DNA of 64,000 bases from Mugil cephalus. Taxonomy: Eukaryota > Chordata > Actinopteri > Mugiliformes > Mugilidae. The position numbers were made by a program, and so were the translations under genes. Every line of letters begins with the position of its first letter. The stretch's first letter is position 1. A model generated the notes under the pieces. It worked only from the letters and a program-made list of their open reading frames with translations, searched no databases and was not told where the DNA came from. Where the stretch lies: positions 4,284,001 to 4,348,000 of the forward strand of contig NC_061773.1 in NCBI RefSeq assembly GCF_022458985.1, given 5' to 3'. Of the stretch, positions 25,275-49,079 are shown one piece after another.

Positions 25275-28200
25275 ATTCACATAAATACACACACGACTCA
25301 TCTATCATGTCATTTAAATGCTCTCACCATGGTCCTGGAGTGCTTCCACTTGGTCAGTTTGTTGAGGATCCTCAGGAGGTTAATACAGGAGAACAGATTC
25401 CTCCAACAAAACTGATTGTTGTCTCCTGCTTCCTGTAACAAAAATCACCCACCATTAACATTCAACAGTCAATACGACATTAATGATGACAACTGATGAA
25501 CAAAAGACAAGAGAAATATGAAAACTCACCAAACTCTCAGCAGTCAACTCTGGGAGTTCATGCACCACACAATATGGAAAGTCAAGGACTGAAATGCTGT
25601 TGAGGAGAGAACGTTGAAAACAGTGACACAAAAGCAATGGTGTTCACTATGAATAGAAAAGATGGTTTTATTCTTTGAACACGTACCTATTCTTAGCTGT
25701 GATGTAAGACATGATGTTCTGGTTGAAGAACTTCAGAATGAGTGGGATGCAGTTGGCAAACACCAGATGTTGAGCCATGTACTCAAACTATAAAAATGCA
25801 CAAAAACAACATATTCAGTCAGAGTCAGAGAGGACAGCTTCCTCAGATCTAAGGGATGTTGAAAAAAAGAGAGATTTTCTTTCTGTTCATGTAACAGGGT
25901 GTAAACGAGTGTGTGGTCAAGGCACCTGGTAGATGTGGTTAAGTTTGAAGTGCTTCAGAAGCAGCAGCAGGATGGCAGAGATGGCTTTCACAATGATCTC
26001 TTTGTGCCGATTAACATCGACGCCAAGCTTCATGCTCTGCAACACTGTGGTTCTGCAGAGTCAGACAGAAGAAATCAGCACGTCTTCAGCTACTTCACGA
26101 GCTTTATCAGGTTCTAACATAGTTCTGCTTGATAATTCTGATTAATGCTCTATTCCCCTAAATCAAAGCCCATTTCCTTGCATTTCTACGATCAGCATGT
26201 GATGCTGCACTGAATGAGGAGCAGGCTGTTAAATCCACTTACGGCATCTCCTCAGGCAGCACGTCTGCCAGGATGTTAATGGAGTCCGTTTTGGCCTTGG
26301 ACGTTGGAGCCGCAGCGAGCAGGATCTTCAGCAAAGCAATCTAACGTTCAGGAGAGACGCATCGTGATTCGATGTTGTCAGTTTGACGAGACAGTGAAGA
26401 TCAGCAGTTGATGTCTGAGCTGTAATCAACTGTGACTATTGACATTAGTAAAGATCCTTAATGTCTCACTGATGCTACAGTTTTCTTCTTTTCGTTCTGT
26501 CTACTTGTTCATCTACTGGTCCATGAACCAGAATTAAAACAGCACAATAAGGCAGTGTTAGAAACATAGATTATATTTCACTCTGATTCAAGGAGTAACC
26601 TCACAAAATATCTCATAATGTTGCATTCATGTTCAAAGAGTAATCAAAGCATGGCAGGGAGAGAGAAAGCTCTGACATGCCCTGAGCAGTACACTTTCAG
26701 CTTTCATGCGGCCAAAATTTAGAAAATAATAATAATAATAATAAAAAAACTTTTTTCAAGAAATCAAGGAGATAACTGCATCGAAAATGTAGAATAAGGC
26801 AGCAAGTGTGGGTGTGGGATTTATTCCTGTATGAACACCATGTTCAGTTTGATCTATGTGCTGAGGATTTGTACATGGCTGCTGCTGCCAGACACTTGAG
26901 AAGATGAAGTGGTCCTGCAGCAGAACCTCATAAAGCATCTGCTCATACTAACCATGTATTGAGGCAAACTGGGCAGAATTCCCTGATAGAGCAGCTCAGT
27001 GGCAGACATCTCCACTTCCTCTTCACCCTGACGACAAGGAATCACAAACACAAACAGTTTCAAACCTTCAAGGTGTGCCTTCCACAGACAGAAAGGTAAA
27101 CCTTATACTTTGTCTCATTCATAACTAATTATTAAAGCAAATGAGTTTTGTGTAGACTTACACCAGACAAAGGGGTTTTCTGAAATTCCTCCTCCTTTGT
27201 AACTTGTATTTCAGCTATAGAAACGTACTTGTGCTGAAAATTGTAATGTAGAAATGTCAGAAATGTAATAAATTAGCACACAGCTTTCCAGAATAACTCA
27301 TCAATTAATAAAGTACCGTGCAAAGTGTCGTAATACCTGCTTTAGTGTTTTGATGCTCTCATGAATCGGCCGGGGTAAACCAACCACCGTGTCTGTATCG
27401 CTGAAAGGCATGCACAAAATACTTTAACACATTACCTCAGCACATATATATATATATAAAACAATGAGAGGTACTTGGGGTCTGTTCAGTCACTACATGT
27501 CACAGCCAACTGAAAGGAAACTCACCTTCCAAGTGTGTAACCGATGAATTTACTTCGACTTGATTCCAGAAAATTTTCTATATCTTTTTCCCTGTTGGAG
27601 AACAATTCAAAAACCCAATTATTATTTCCATTTTGTGTACTTGAAGACTTGGCAAAAAAATCCACTCTAAATTTTTATTACAGTAACATAAAAATATGAA
27701 ACATTTTCTCTAAACTAGGAGTGAGTGCAAACAGAGCATCACTGACTGAACGGTACCTGACTTTAGGAGCCCAGGGCAGACCCTTGGGGAAGGACACCCT
27801 CTCTGACGGAGGGTGAGGAATAGGTGGTGGCATCACCTCGTCCCTCTCTAGAGGGAAAGTCTCTGTCTCTATAGAATTGTCGTTATCATCATTGTCATCC
27901 TCATCTTCACGGGAGTCATCAGCCTTGTAAGGATCCTTTTCGTTGAACGCGTCCAGGTTGTCCTGTTTGATCAGCGCCTGTGTGACAAATGTTAGAGAGA
28001 TTGACATTGACGTGACGCTGCAGGAGGAGGAGAACTGTGGCAGGGACAGATAATAAGGCCTTAGAAAGATGGATAAATGCACACTTAGAGGCACCTAACA
28101 GTAGAAATTGGGCATGACTATGCAGTATGGATGCATACTGCCTAAATGAAGCAACAAATAAAAAGTTGTTCCACTTAAAAATTAAAGCATTAACCTCCAG

Positions 28201-31200
28201 TTAGACTTTGCACTGGTATATTGCACAAGTAAACCTTATTATGATTAGATACATTTAGCAGTTTTAGGGCAAAAATAATATGATAACAGCACAGTGTCCT
28301 AACAGCAATATACTGCACACATACACTGATCAGGCCAAACATTATGACCACTGACAGGAGAAGAGAATAACATCAACCATCTTGTAATAATGTTCTGCTG
28401 GGAAACTTTTGGACCTGGTATTCATTCACATGGATGTTACTTAGACATGCAGCACCAACCTAGACCAGACCAGACCCCCCACCCCATAACAATGACACTC
28501 CTTGATGGCAGCAGCCATCCCCAGCAGAATGCAGCCTGACACAGATCCAAATGGTTTAAAAAGGCAACTGGACTCTGCAAGTCCACACAGACACACACAC
28601 AAAAACAGTGGGAACGACTCAAAAAGCATGAAGAACAGCAACAAGGTGTTGACTTGGCCTCAAAATTGACTCTCAAACTGATCAAGTGTCTGTGGGATGA
28701 TCCACAGAGGCCCCTCCCCTCAACTCATAGGACCCAAAGACCCCCACTAACAACATCCTGTTACCAGACACCACAGGACACACTCAGAAGACCCATGTCC
28801 ATTCTCTAATGAATCACAACTGTTCTGGAGGCACAAGGGAGACCAACACAATGTTAGGAAGGTGGTCATAATGTTAAGGATGATCGGTGTATACGTCATC
28901 ATTGAGAGTCACAGCTGACAGGGTTTCTTTTGGACCAGTGCCGTGTACCTTGTGTTCGCGGCGGGCTCGTTTCTGTTGCTGCTCTATGAGGTCGGATGCA
29001 GAAGCAGGAGGTGAAGCTGCCCTCATGCTGCGAATGACTCTGATGCTGTCCTCCGGGAGAGGAGGAAGACCCAGCTCAACACGCTTATGGACCTTTATGC
29101 TCTGGAGCTGCTCGAACCCTCCGAGTGTGAACTGAAACAGAGAGAAGGGAGGATTTCAATACATCGTGGTCTCCCAGAATTTGTGTGAATTACCGTCATT
29201 TCCATCTCTCACCAGAACGCTCTTCCACAACAGCAGTAACACCTTCTTCATGGGGAAGTGCGGGGCATGACCACTGCAGAACTTTGTAACCATGCCAAAG
29301 AGCATGACGGAAATTGGTTCGTTGTTGAACAGAGGAGATCCTGGGTGAGGGAGGTGGAATTAGTTTACATAGCACATTTTGTACCCACGATATAAATGCA
29401 GTCATTCTGGTGGAATTTACCCAGCTCTGCTCTGAAGGTCTCCCTGATGATTTTCCATTCAGGCTTGTCAGCGGGGTCGTCCTGCTGGATCGTTTCCACC
29501 ATCAGGTACATTATGTTAAGCAGCACCCTCAGATCTGTGCTATCAGCCAGGGAGATGGCTGGTTTCCTGACTGCACTGCTGCAGGCTGCACTGTTGCTGA
29601 AAAGCAGACAATGTGTCACATAATATTAGATTCTCCACACAGAACATTCGACCAACATCAAATTAACTTAAAGCCTTGCAGAGCCAACCAACCTTTTTGT
29701 TTTTCTGCTGTAATGTTACCAGGCTTATTGAAACTAATTGAAGGCTTATTTTATTCATTGGTTCAGATTCAGAACAAGTGCTAATCAAAGTCTACAGCAT
29801 CTTAAATGTCTTTTACTTTCCAGAATAATATTTTGCATCAAAAACAATAAGCTACACTGTTTTGAAATTCAAATACACTCAAACAGGGCTTGGAAACTAA
29901 TGAAGAACTTACTCAATCTCCATGTTGAGCAGTTCCACCAGAGCAGAGAAGGTCCCCACATCAAGCAACAGAAATATGTTATATCTCATCCAGTGCTGAA
30001 CCTCGGCCTCACAGCTGCACTCTGCAAACGTCCCTGGAGAGAAAAAGACACGTACAGATGTGAAGTATAACAGGATGAATAAAAGTATCCTTACTGATGA
30101 CAAACATCTAATTCTGTTTCATTTAATTCGATGTGGACTGACCCTGAGCCATGTAGAGAATGGCTCTAGCAACCTTCAGCCTCCTGTCTCGGGCGATGAC
30201 TTCCAGACTGTCCAACAGACGCATGGCGTGAGCTCTGTGCTGAGCTGCATCCAGCTCCGTCCACTTCTTATCAGACACTAAGGCACAGGACACAGTAGTA
30301 GGTGTAATAAACTAATGTACATTTAATTAGTTTAAATGCATATGTTTAACTACCCACCATGAGTTTTGAATTCATCCTCAAAGCACCTTCTGTTCAGAGA
30401 AAACTCTGGTCCTTCAGTGTAACTGTACAGCTCTGGATAAAATACAGAAAAAACAAATCTATAAATACTCCACGCACACGCATACCTACCTATGACTAGG
30501 TGAGAGGGTTGAAAAGAATGACACATTTCTAAGGGCTCGGTCACCATGACAACGACACATACCTGACAGCTCTGCTGCCCACTTGTCTGTGTCCGAATAT
30601 TCAAACTCGAGGTCTGGAGACTCAGACAGTCCCTGTGCACAACACACGAGAAAAATCAGGGATTAGAAACTAACAGATATTTTTCTCACTTAGCAGTGAC
30701 TGAAACCGCAGTCGATTAAATATTGATTGTGAATGGGTTGCAAATAAATCAAACGTTTGTGGTTGTAAATTAACCTTGGTAAACCACTACACATGCAGTT
30801 GGTAATGTGTAGAGAACATATGTATTTATTAAAAAACATTACGCTGAAGTTTTGATGGCAAATTTTGTACTTGAAATGTGATACTGAGGAGAAATATGCA
30901 CTATGAATCTAAATGAAATGCAGCAGCAGAGAATAGGGAAACCAAAACACTTGAAAACATGTGCTGACATGTGCTGATGCATCAAACTGATTTGGTTAAA
31001 GAGAAAAAACACAATATTTTGGTTTGCAATGTTTGGAATGAGAAGATTTCCATAAATACTGCAATTATTCAATTTTGAAGAACTATTTTTTCTTATTTGT
31101 CATCACCGTAATTACATTTAATGTGCTGAACTTGACTTCACTCCATTTATTATTGGCTTGCTTATCTGCCGTTTCTGATTTTTGTACAGTACATCACAAC

Positions 31201-32311
31201 ATAACAAATTAAAATAGTTAAAATGAGCTCTATTTGGATAACTTCCCTACTACCCTTCCTTTGTTTTAAGTAATAATAACAGAAAACTACAACCTGCATA
31301 ACAACTAATTCTGATGATCTGCCCCACAGTTTCTTTTTCTTAAATGTCTTCTGTTGCAATGTAATAACCATACTACCACTGCAAAAACGTGTAGAAGGAC
31401 AATCTTTGTTTACACTCAATCCACTTTTGTCATACAGTCACGTTTACATCGTCTATGGATGGTTTAGAAAGTTTCACACATTTATAGCGTGTTTTCGTAC
31501 ATTGTGTAAGGTTTTCTGAATCGGAATCTACCTTTGCTATGTTTACATTACCTTGCGGCTACCAGCAGTTTTTCTTCTCCAACCACGTTACTTTAAAGGT
31601 ATATTTTTATTATCTATAAAGACATTCTTTTGAATCATGTGTATATGTTCAGTATAACTAAGTCTTTACCAGGAACTGTCTTCTCTGCGTGATTATTTAA
31701 ACCACTACTTAAGGGGATGAAGTGGGTTCGTTGTATTAAGAATCCTCTAGACACTCAGTCTTTATATATCACAGACGGAGACCCCCACACACTGCGATTA
31801 CACTGTCATAGCAGGTTAATAAGTACAATTAAGGTTGATACAATAGACAGACGAGCTACCAGAGGACGTGGAACAGATCTCAACAGGTCCGGATTCCTCT
31901 CAGACACTTAGTCTGTCTGGCCTGTCGCCGGCTAACATCAGCTAGCCACCTCTGCTAGGCTAAAACGCTCTTTAACATTACACGACTTAACTGTGGACAC
32001 CACAATAAACAGCCCACATGTAAGTGCATTCACAAACAACCAAAACAACCTCGTTTGTTGCTGCCAGTTGCCACTTCATGTCAGAAATGCTACCAAAGCT
32101 ACAAAGCGAGCTACCGCTCCAGTAGCAGGAGCAGGAGAGGCCTTGTCTGTTTCTGCTGAACTGAAAAACCCGTGCGGACAATAAATCTCTGTCCACGTAC
32201 CTCTGAATCTTTCCTGGCGTTGCGGGTAAATTCGCCCCTGCTTTTGTTGGGCAGCATACTTCTCTGTTTATTGTTTACAGCTAGCCCACCGCCGTTCCCA
32301 CCGACGTCCAT
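24387..32311 (-). CDS. strip1: striatin-interacting protein 1 (STRIP1/FAM40A)
   Basis: Core subunit of the STRIPAK phosphatase-kinase complex, which links PP2A, striatins and GCKIII kinases and affects cytoskeleton and cell shape. Twenty exons, transcribed leftward: 32201-32311, 30563-30632, 30358-30432, 30143-30277, 29913-30033, 29421-29596, 29213-29340, 28949-29131, 27757-27977, 27526-27591, 27337-27400, 27162-27233, 26953-27027, 26243-26340, 25926-26052, 25687-25787, 25530-25596, 25328-25432, 24989-25193, 24387-24634. They sum to 2448 nt (815 aa; the human protein is about 837) with consistent phase throughout. Diagnostic stretches include [40 protein letters not shown], an acidic segment after ADDSRED (exon 9), [13 protein letters not shown], and the C-terminus [10 protein letters not shown]. 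The N-terminus is shorter and less proline-rich than in mammals. Identification is by close similarity and by adjacency to ahcyl1. Confidence 0.96.
25235..25272. repeat. (GT)n microsatellite in strip1 intron
   Basis: A dinucleotide run of about 19 units lies between strip1 exons at 25193 and 25328. Confidence 0.9.
28323..28892 (-). mobile_element. short inverted-terminus DNA element, copy E (longest)
   Basis: In the strip1 intron between exons 28949-29131 and 27757-27977, in reverse orientation to copies A-C. It starts ACACTGATCAGGCCAAACAT and ends GGTCATAATGTTAAGGATGA then TCGGTGTAT. At about 570 bp it is the fullest copy. Read on the minus strand, it keeps an open segment ([20 protein letters not shown]) that is also found in copy C, suggesting descent from a protein-coding element. 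Confidence 0.75.
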
Positions 32312-32400
32312 AATTTTTTGGGCGCAGTGAACTCTCGCGAGACGAGAATCGATCTGCGAGAATCTGGCTCCATGACATCAGCCTGGTTACAGCTGTTGCT
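32312..32400 (-). promoter_or_regulatory. strip1: strip1 core promoter with TCTCGCGAGA palindrome
   Basis: A perfect TCTCGCGAGA lies at 32333-32342, only about 22 bases upstream of the strip1 start codon. This motif is known from TATA-less housekeeping promoters in vertebrates. The neighbourhood is CpG-containing and has no TATA box. The transcription start should be close to or downstream of the motif, giving a very short 5' UTR. Confidence 0.6.
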
Positions 32401-35400
32401 ACTTTATCTCAAGGCATTTGGTCCTTTCAAGCATCAGAACTTTCTTGTCACATTTTTTTCCCTTTAGATTTAGGCTGCTTGTGTCAATGTTAAAACCCCA
32501 AACCGACTTCATGATCTTGAGATCATGGTTCTGTTAATTCACGAGTCTCAGGACTCCTTGTTGTTGCGGTGGGTGAAGATAGTTTTATGACTGTGGCAGC
32601 TGTCTGGCTTGTTTTCATGCTGCTAAATTAATTTCAAGACGGATCAGATTCCTCCCTGGTGATATTACACGTTGGATAAGAATCTAAACTTCTAAAAGTA
32701 TCAAAAACCTTCTTCTAATGTTGATTTTTACCTGGGATCTTGGTTAGTTTCTTCTATGACTGTATTTTTCTTGATGCAATCATGTAATTTAAACAACACA
32801 AGAATACCCTCCACTTCTTCATGGTCCCACTGCAAGCTCCACAATTGTGCTTTGACATATACATATTCTCTAACAAGATTACACTTAACAGAAACCCATG
32901 AGGTTTTTCAGACGGTACGTGGCATGGTTGCCTAGTGTTTGGCCTATACTCACTGCCTCATAATATCTCTGAAAAGATGTATGAAATTATGAAATGAGCC
33001 ATTTTCAGATTTAAACATTGGTTTATTAAAGATAACAGTGCACAGAATTTAATAGAGTGTATACTGCTGAAATTGTGTTCTTGAAACTACTGTGTTGAAA
33101 ATAGAGGCCTCCGTTATAACCAATACATCATTCACAGACCTTTATCTCAACTTTGTCAAAAACGTAAAACCAGCAATAATATACAATTGTCAAATCACAG
33201 TGGTATTTACTTCAGTTTGTCAAGAGTCAACCTGTTTGCTTCAGCAATAAGACATTCATTTGTCTCTATAAACTGAGTTTGAGCTCAGTTTAAACGACCA
33301 TTATTATTAGTTAAAACAAGAGACTTCATTATAGAAAGAGACAGATCACAAGTGTTATTGTGAAACTCTGATGTACGGCGGTTACTACACACAAAACTGG
33401 GATAAAAAACAAACATTAAAATCAGTGTACAAAGATAACTGAATGTATGATGTTACTTACTACTATCTCAAACAGTTTGCAATAATTACCAGCATATGTT
33501 CTGAGTAGAGGGAAACACTGGTTATACAACTCCCCACCATCACAGACGTGAAATACTTTTGACAGGATGAGGATGTTTGCTGCATAGCTATCACTATATA
33601 TTGCAAAATAACAGCAGTGTTGGGCATTAGCATACTTGGAGAGACGCACAGTTGTACATGTGAATATAAATTATTAAAGGAGTTACAAGGCACTGTCAAC
33701 TGACCAGTAACCATGGTTACAGCGCTCATGCTGCTGACAATGATGTCCTCGCTCAAAGTCCTTGGCTCTAATGCCCTTAAAGCTGTTAGTGCAAAGATGA
33801 AAGCACTTCACAGTAGCACACTGTTGACTACTATTTAATAACTGATAAAAATCTGCTTATTCATTCAGCTCTACAGCACAAATGAAAGCACCTGTATTTT
33901 TTTTTTAAAGGTGACGCAGCAGGACACACTTGGTGGGGAAAGCAATACTGTCTTAAACAGCCCAAAGACCACCAGTGTCTAATACAGAATGTCAAAAATG
34001 CATAAAGTCACAATTACCTGCACATTATGTAGTTTTAATTAAATACGAATCACTTCACTAAGTCATCTGATGTGCACACTATTTTAAAAACCATGTGAAT
34101 ATAGAGAAGTAAATGTGAACTGCATTTAGCAAGCCTCACAAAACAGTGCTGCATCCTTTCTAGCAAAAAAAAACAAAACAATAAAAAGTCTTCTGGAAAC
34201 AAAAGACATGATGTTATCAGAATAACTATAATACTACAAGATAACACAGAAAGTAAAGCTAACACCACTGCTTCATTAAATCCGTCGCCAACATATAATA
34301 TCTACTTCTAGCCCCATAGCATTTGGAGATTTTAGTTTATTCTTCTGTGGTTAAAGTTATTTCATAAAAACTGACATCTTCTAGCTGACACAACATCAGT
34401 GTCCTGTGACAAATATAACCAAAAATACTATACAGACAATGGCTCATCAGAGGGCGTACAGTATGAATATACTGTATGTAACAATGGTCAGAATGCTTTA
34501 CACAGATTAAATGTCGCTGGAAATGTCGATTTACTCTGGTGAGCAGATGACAATGACCACGGATTATAAAAATCTCTGTAGGTATTTAAGTTTCTACCGT
34601 AAATAGTCATTTTATGGCAGAGAGAGTGAAATTAGACATGGATACTAAGACCAGAGAGTGAAGAGGTAAACAATATATTTACAAATCATTTGACATATCT
34701 GAATGCCCTGAGGTGCAGAAACTACTCTAACTAGACCCTAAAGCCTCATAAATGGACAATTTCAAGGAATAAACGCCATGCTCTCCTCTAATGTTTTCTA
34801 TGGTCAGCACATGTGCACACATCTGTGGGAGGTTAGGAATAATGGTGATGATGCTATAGAGCTCAGCACATGTCTTCTTTATCTTGTGAATGGAATGTAA
34901 TGAGTGAATAATTGTTTCGATATCAAAGCAGAGAAAAAAACAAAAGCGTCAAAGAGCGACTTCTGACTAGTGGACAGCAGAAAACACACAGGAATAGATA
35001 TTTGATTTACAGTCAGCTTATCACTTTGTTATGGCTCATCTAGAAGCAAACAATTACCTACTTTTACTGTAAGTATCAAGCAGACACAAAGGAATATTTC
35101 ATGACAGCCAAGTTTGATGACTGCCTATAAAATATTCAGTATCTAGGTAGCTTTAGTTTGGTCCACCTAAATGGAGTTTTCTTCGGTTCTCATTGTGGGG
35201 AGCTGTGGTATAGTGGCTAGAGAAGTAGCTTAGGGACTTAAAGGTCACAGGTTTGCTTCCCACGTCCATGGCTGAAGGGCCTTGAGTCTCTAACCACCAA
35301 CTGCGGCCCACTGCTCTGAGTGCACACACTACTGTGTGTACAAAAGGATGGGTCAAATGCAGAAAAAGAACTACCTCATGAGGGATCAGTAGACGAAACA

Positions 35401-36000
35401 TTATTACTATAATTGTTATTTCTGCAAATCTAGATATATATTTTCATTTTTTTGGAAATGGCTGCAAGGTTTTATATACAAGGTTAATGAAACCATGAGC
35501 AAAAAGTGACAAAACAGTATTGTGTTTGGCCTTTCATATGACCCACGTTGCATTATAGAAAGGAATTTGATACAGTGCTTGTATATAAAAAATAGCGCTT
35601 AATATGAGTTTAACTGAGTCAACTAACCGTTCATATCTCAACATCTGTAACCTTCCCTCCTCACAGTCATTTGGCACAAAATATTGATTTATTATTCAAT
35701 GGCTATCAGAAAGGAACCAGCAGGTGTAGAAACACATGCAAAAAACATCTTGTGTGCCGAGTGCTCTTGTTAAACTAACTTTTCATAACTAGCTTGGTGC
35801 CATGTGCATCATCTGTAGGAAGCAGCAAGTAAAGCAACACCTGCTGCGGCCGTTAAAATACCAGTAAATAGAAGCTGTGCATCCCGAGAAAAGTATAAAA
35901 CACAATATACATAAATCTGTCTTTCATCTGGAGGACACGTGGGATCAGGAATTGTCCACACATTGTTGTTCTGAGGTGTGGCAGTGGCGTATTTTGCACA
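32401..36000. other. strip1-ahcyl1 spacer, mostly probable ahcyl1 3' UTR
   Basis: No coding exon. On the minus strand an AATAAA (plus-strand TTTATT at 33022-33027) could end the ahcyl1 transcript, giving a 3' UTR of about 3 kb that contains the SINE at about 35196. The 0.6 kb nearest strip1 would then be the intergenic part. The extent is inferred. Confidence 0.4.
35196..35420 (+). mobile_element. tRNA-derived SINE
   Basis: It has a tRNA-like head with a box A (TGGTATAGTGG) and a box B (GGTTTGCTTCC at 35250-35260). The body is GGGTCAAATGCAGAAAA-like, and an ATT-rich tail ends near 35420. Head, body and tail are as in common fish tRNA SINEs. It is decayed and is not a functional tRNA gene. 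It probably lies in the ahcyl1 3' UTR. Confidence 0.7.
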
Positions 36001-46013
<10,013 letters not shown>

Positions 46014-48169
46014 GTTGGCCGTGGCTGTCAAAACGTTACCTGGACACAAACACCAACAACAGCCAAATACGACAAGTCGACGTCACAGGCTAACGTCGTC
46101 GAGGTTCCTCGCGCTGATAACGGAAGAGAGGCGCTAAGATTGCGTTCACGTAAAACTATTTATAAACGTGATATTTAACTAGTGACTGTGTGTGCTCGAC
46201 TTTAAATGCCGTTAAGTAATCTGGTTGTGCAGAGAGCTGCCGTGCTGTCTCCCTGCTGGCTCAGCTGTCACCTGGCTGAGTAACTTTGTGGGCGTTAACC
46301 AACAGACTGACGAGGCGTCACGCAATAAGCTGCGTTCACTGTTAGTGGGACAATAAACCATAACCAACGACAACATTCCACCACGCGTTAGTTTGTTGCG
46401 TCCATTAATATCATCTTAATTAATTATCATTTGTAACATAACATTTACTGAACGAAAGCAAACAATGTATAGCTTTGTTTCAATTTCCTGTTATGTTCTC
46501 ATTTTGTTTCCTGATATTAACAGGAAGTGAGTGGAGCAACTTGAAGTACTTGCACTAATTTGCATAATATGCCGTTTTGGCAGTGAATACTCTGCATTGT
46601 ACTAACAGGAAGTTATGCACGATACCTATCATCACATCAAACTGTGATTCCGGGAAATTATTGACGGTTTCCTTGCACATTAAGAAAAAAAAAACCAAAC
46701 CGGCACTTCCTTGAATTATAATATATGACACCCTCCATGCAGACTTGTCACCATCGAGCACAACTCATTTCACATTTCAAATCAATTTTCACATGTGGAG
46801 AATACACCTTGAGATTTGTGAGTGAGATATCTTTTGTATTTGCAAGTTGGAGTGACGGTGACACAAAAAAGCAGTCAGCTCCCACTTGTTCAAACGTGCA
46901 GAAACTCTATTCAAATTGTATCTAAGCCATAACATTGTCTAACATTCCCCAATCTGTTAATTGTGCACCAATCAACCAAATCTAGAAATTTGTCGTTCAG
47001 TTTGTTTTAACTTTTTTTGTGTAAATGTACGAATACCTTTGTGTCAGTGACATTCAACCAAGGTTGATGGCCATTTTAAACCCTATTGCTTGCTGTGCCA
47101 TACATTGGAAGGATCTGAAAACATGATGTGTGGCCGTCAGTGTAAAACCTGACTGAAAGTAGTGTAAAGCATGCTAAGGTAGGCTCCTCGAAACCCTATG
47201 CATACATTTAAAGCAGGTCAAAATGATTACTCAAGCTGAACTGTAATCAATGCAGGGGTAACTTTTTAGTGGGAAACACCAACTATGTCTGAAAAGCATG
47301 AGTGATGATGTGGGTGCAGCAAAAGACAAAAAAAGCAAGACTGATCAGGACAAATTATACGTTTGGATAAAAGAGACATATGTGATAGTATGAGTGGATC
47401 TCTCACAGATCTTCAATTGCATTTAGCTGATCTTGCTCAATACAAGTTTCTTTATCCTACACCATCACAACTGAGTTTTCAAATTTTCAACGAACAGGGT
47501 GAAATAATTATGTAAATTAGCAAGTACTGTGGAGTTCTATCCTAATTTTATCTTAATATTATTCAATTCCTCTGTGCAGTATCTTATCTCTTCCTAGGAC
47601 GGCATTCTTCTGGCTTCAGGTGTTGTTCCTGGGATCTGATGGAGCCACTCTCCCAGTATGGAGCTCACTACCACGGGGGACACGCTCTTCTTAACCTTAG
47701 CCAACGCTAGCCAAATTTCAAATACATACTACTTTACTACTGTCAATAAAATTGACAGTAGTAACATTTTATGTTTGCTTAATTGAGTTTATATTGTATT
47801 TAGGTTACCTGTTTATTTAGAGATTAGTTAAATGTTAGGTTTGCGTTTATAAAATGGACGGTAAATTGCATGTTATTTTATCCAATAATGGAAATAAACT
47901 CGAAGCAGACAAAAATGTAGAAACAGCGCCACATTACATTTACTCCTACGTTGTGGTTAGAGATGGTATCGCAGGTTTACGTGATTACGTCGGAATGTGC
48001 ATCCGCTAATACTTCCCGGTTCAGCTCTGCAGGTGTGAGGTTCAGAATAAAAACATTTAACTGACTCAAATAACAGTTTTTAACAATTTGCGCGATATCT
48101 ATCGCAAGACCGTTGAATTTAAATGGTAAAGGCGGGAGGGATTAATTATTGAAATTACACACACATAGC
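46014..48169. other. divergent intergenic region between ahcyl1 and srsf3
   Basis: About 2.1 kb between the ahcyl1 start (minus) and the srsf3 first exon (plus). The ahcyl1-proximal 300 bases contain clustered CpG and an ETS-like CGGAAG, in keeping with a promoter. The middle is AT-rich with no gene. I see no exon signals that belong to a further gene. Confidence 0.5.
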
Positions 48170-48320
48170 CTGGTAATTTACCCCGCCCAACCCGGAGCAC
48201 CATCCTGGTCACTCGGCCGATAAACGTCTTTTCCGCCACGCCATTTTCCATCGACAACCAAGAGGTAGAAAGCAGCGGGACAAACGCCGACCACTTAAGC
48301 AACGAATTTCACCTCACACG
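48170..48320 (+). promoter_or_regulatory. srsf3: srsf3 promoter and untranslated first exon
   Basis: A CpG-containing stretch with CCCGCCC and CATTTTCCATCGAC ends at a clear donor (CACACG|GTAAGG, GT at 48321). The next exon starts at 49072 and holds the ATG. The start site is not determined; it is probably near 48240. Confidence 0.55.
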
Positions 48321-49079
48321 GTAAGGTTTGGTCATAATACTCAATGCCGAATCGTGCATGATTTATTTCTCTTAACAAAATGTCGAGTTCGGGTCGATTT
48401 ATTGTGTGAACCCACGCGTTTGTCGGGTTGTTTAATTTCCCTGAGTTGTAGCCGTTGGCTAACACTAGGCCTCGAGAAGGAGACAGCCATTTTAGCAATT
48501 CTTAAAACACCGCTGGCTCTCATTTTCTCCGAAACATTGTCAAATGTGAGGCTGGAAAATACAGATTTAACATGGAATTGTTGTAAAGTTTACGTTTAAC
48601 AAAAAACTAATCCCCAGAAACGAAGTTGGGAGTTAGCTTTATCTCCCATGCTTTACATTTTTGTGTAGCTAATGCAAAGTTAGCATAGGCTGCTACTCCG
48701 ACGGGAAAGTAGGCCACGCAATTTTTGTTTGCCAAACATTTTAAAGGAGTGATAATAGAGGGAGCCCTGAGATCTATAAATTGTCTTTTTAATGTTGCAT
48801 TAGGTTAGTAACAGAACATGGACTCGTATAATATTTTAGATTTGTCTTTAAACTGTAAGCTATTGTACTGAGTGCAAATTTTAACAGTGATACCCACTAT
48901 TACACCACACGCCCGACAGGTTTGGTTTTAAGTACTGGTACAAGTTTGTGAATATTTGGGCAACAGCAGTGTATTGCTTAATGAAGAGGGAAAGTGCGAC
49001 CAGTCTTTGACTGTAACTTGTGAACTCTCACTAGCATCTCTAACCAATCCTCTCTCTTTGTTGTTCTTTAGATACAGTC

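Noticed and set aside
35196-35420. Possible tRNA gene
   Set aside because: Box A and box B are present, but the cloverleaf is degraded and the body and tail are those of a SINE.
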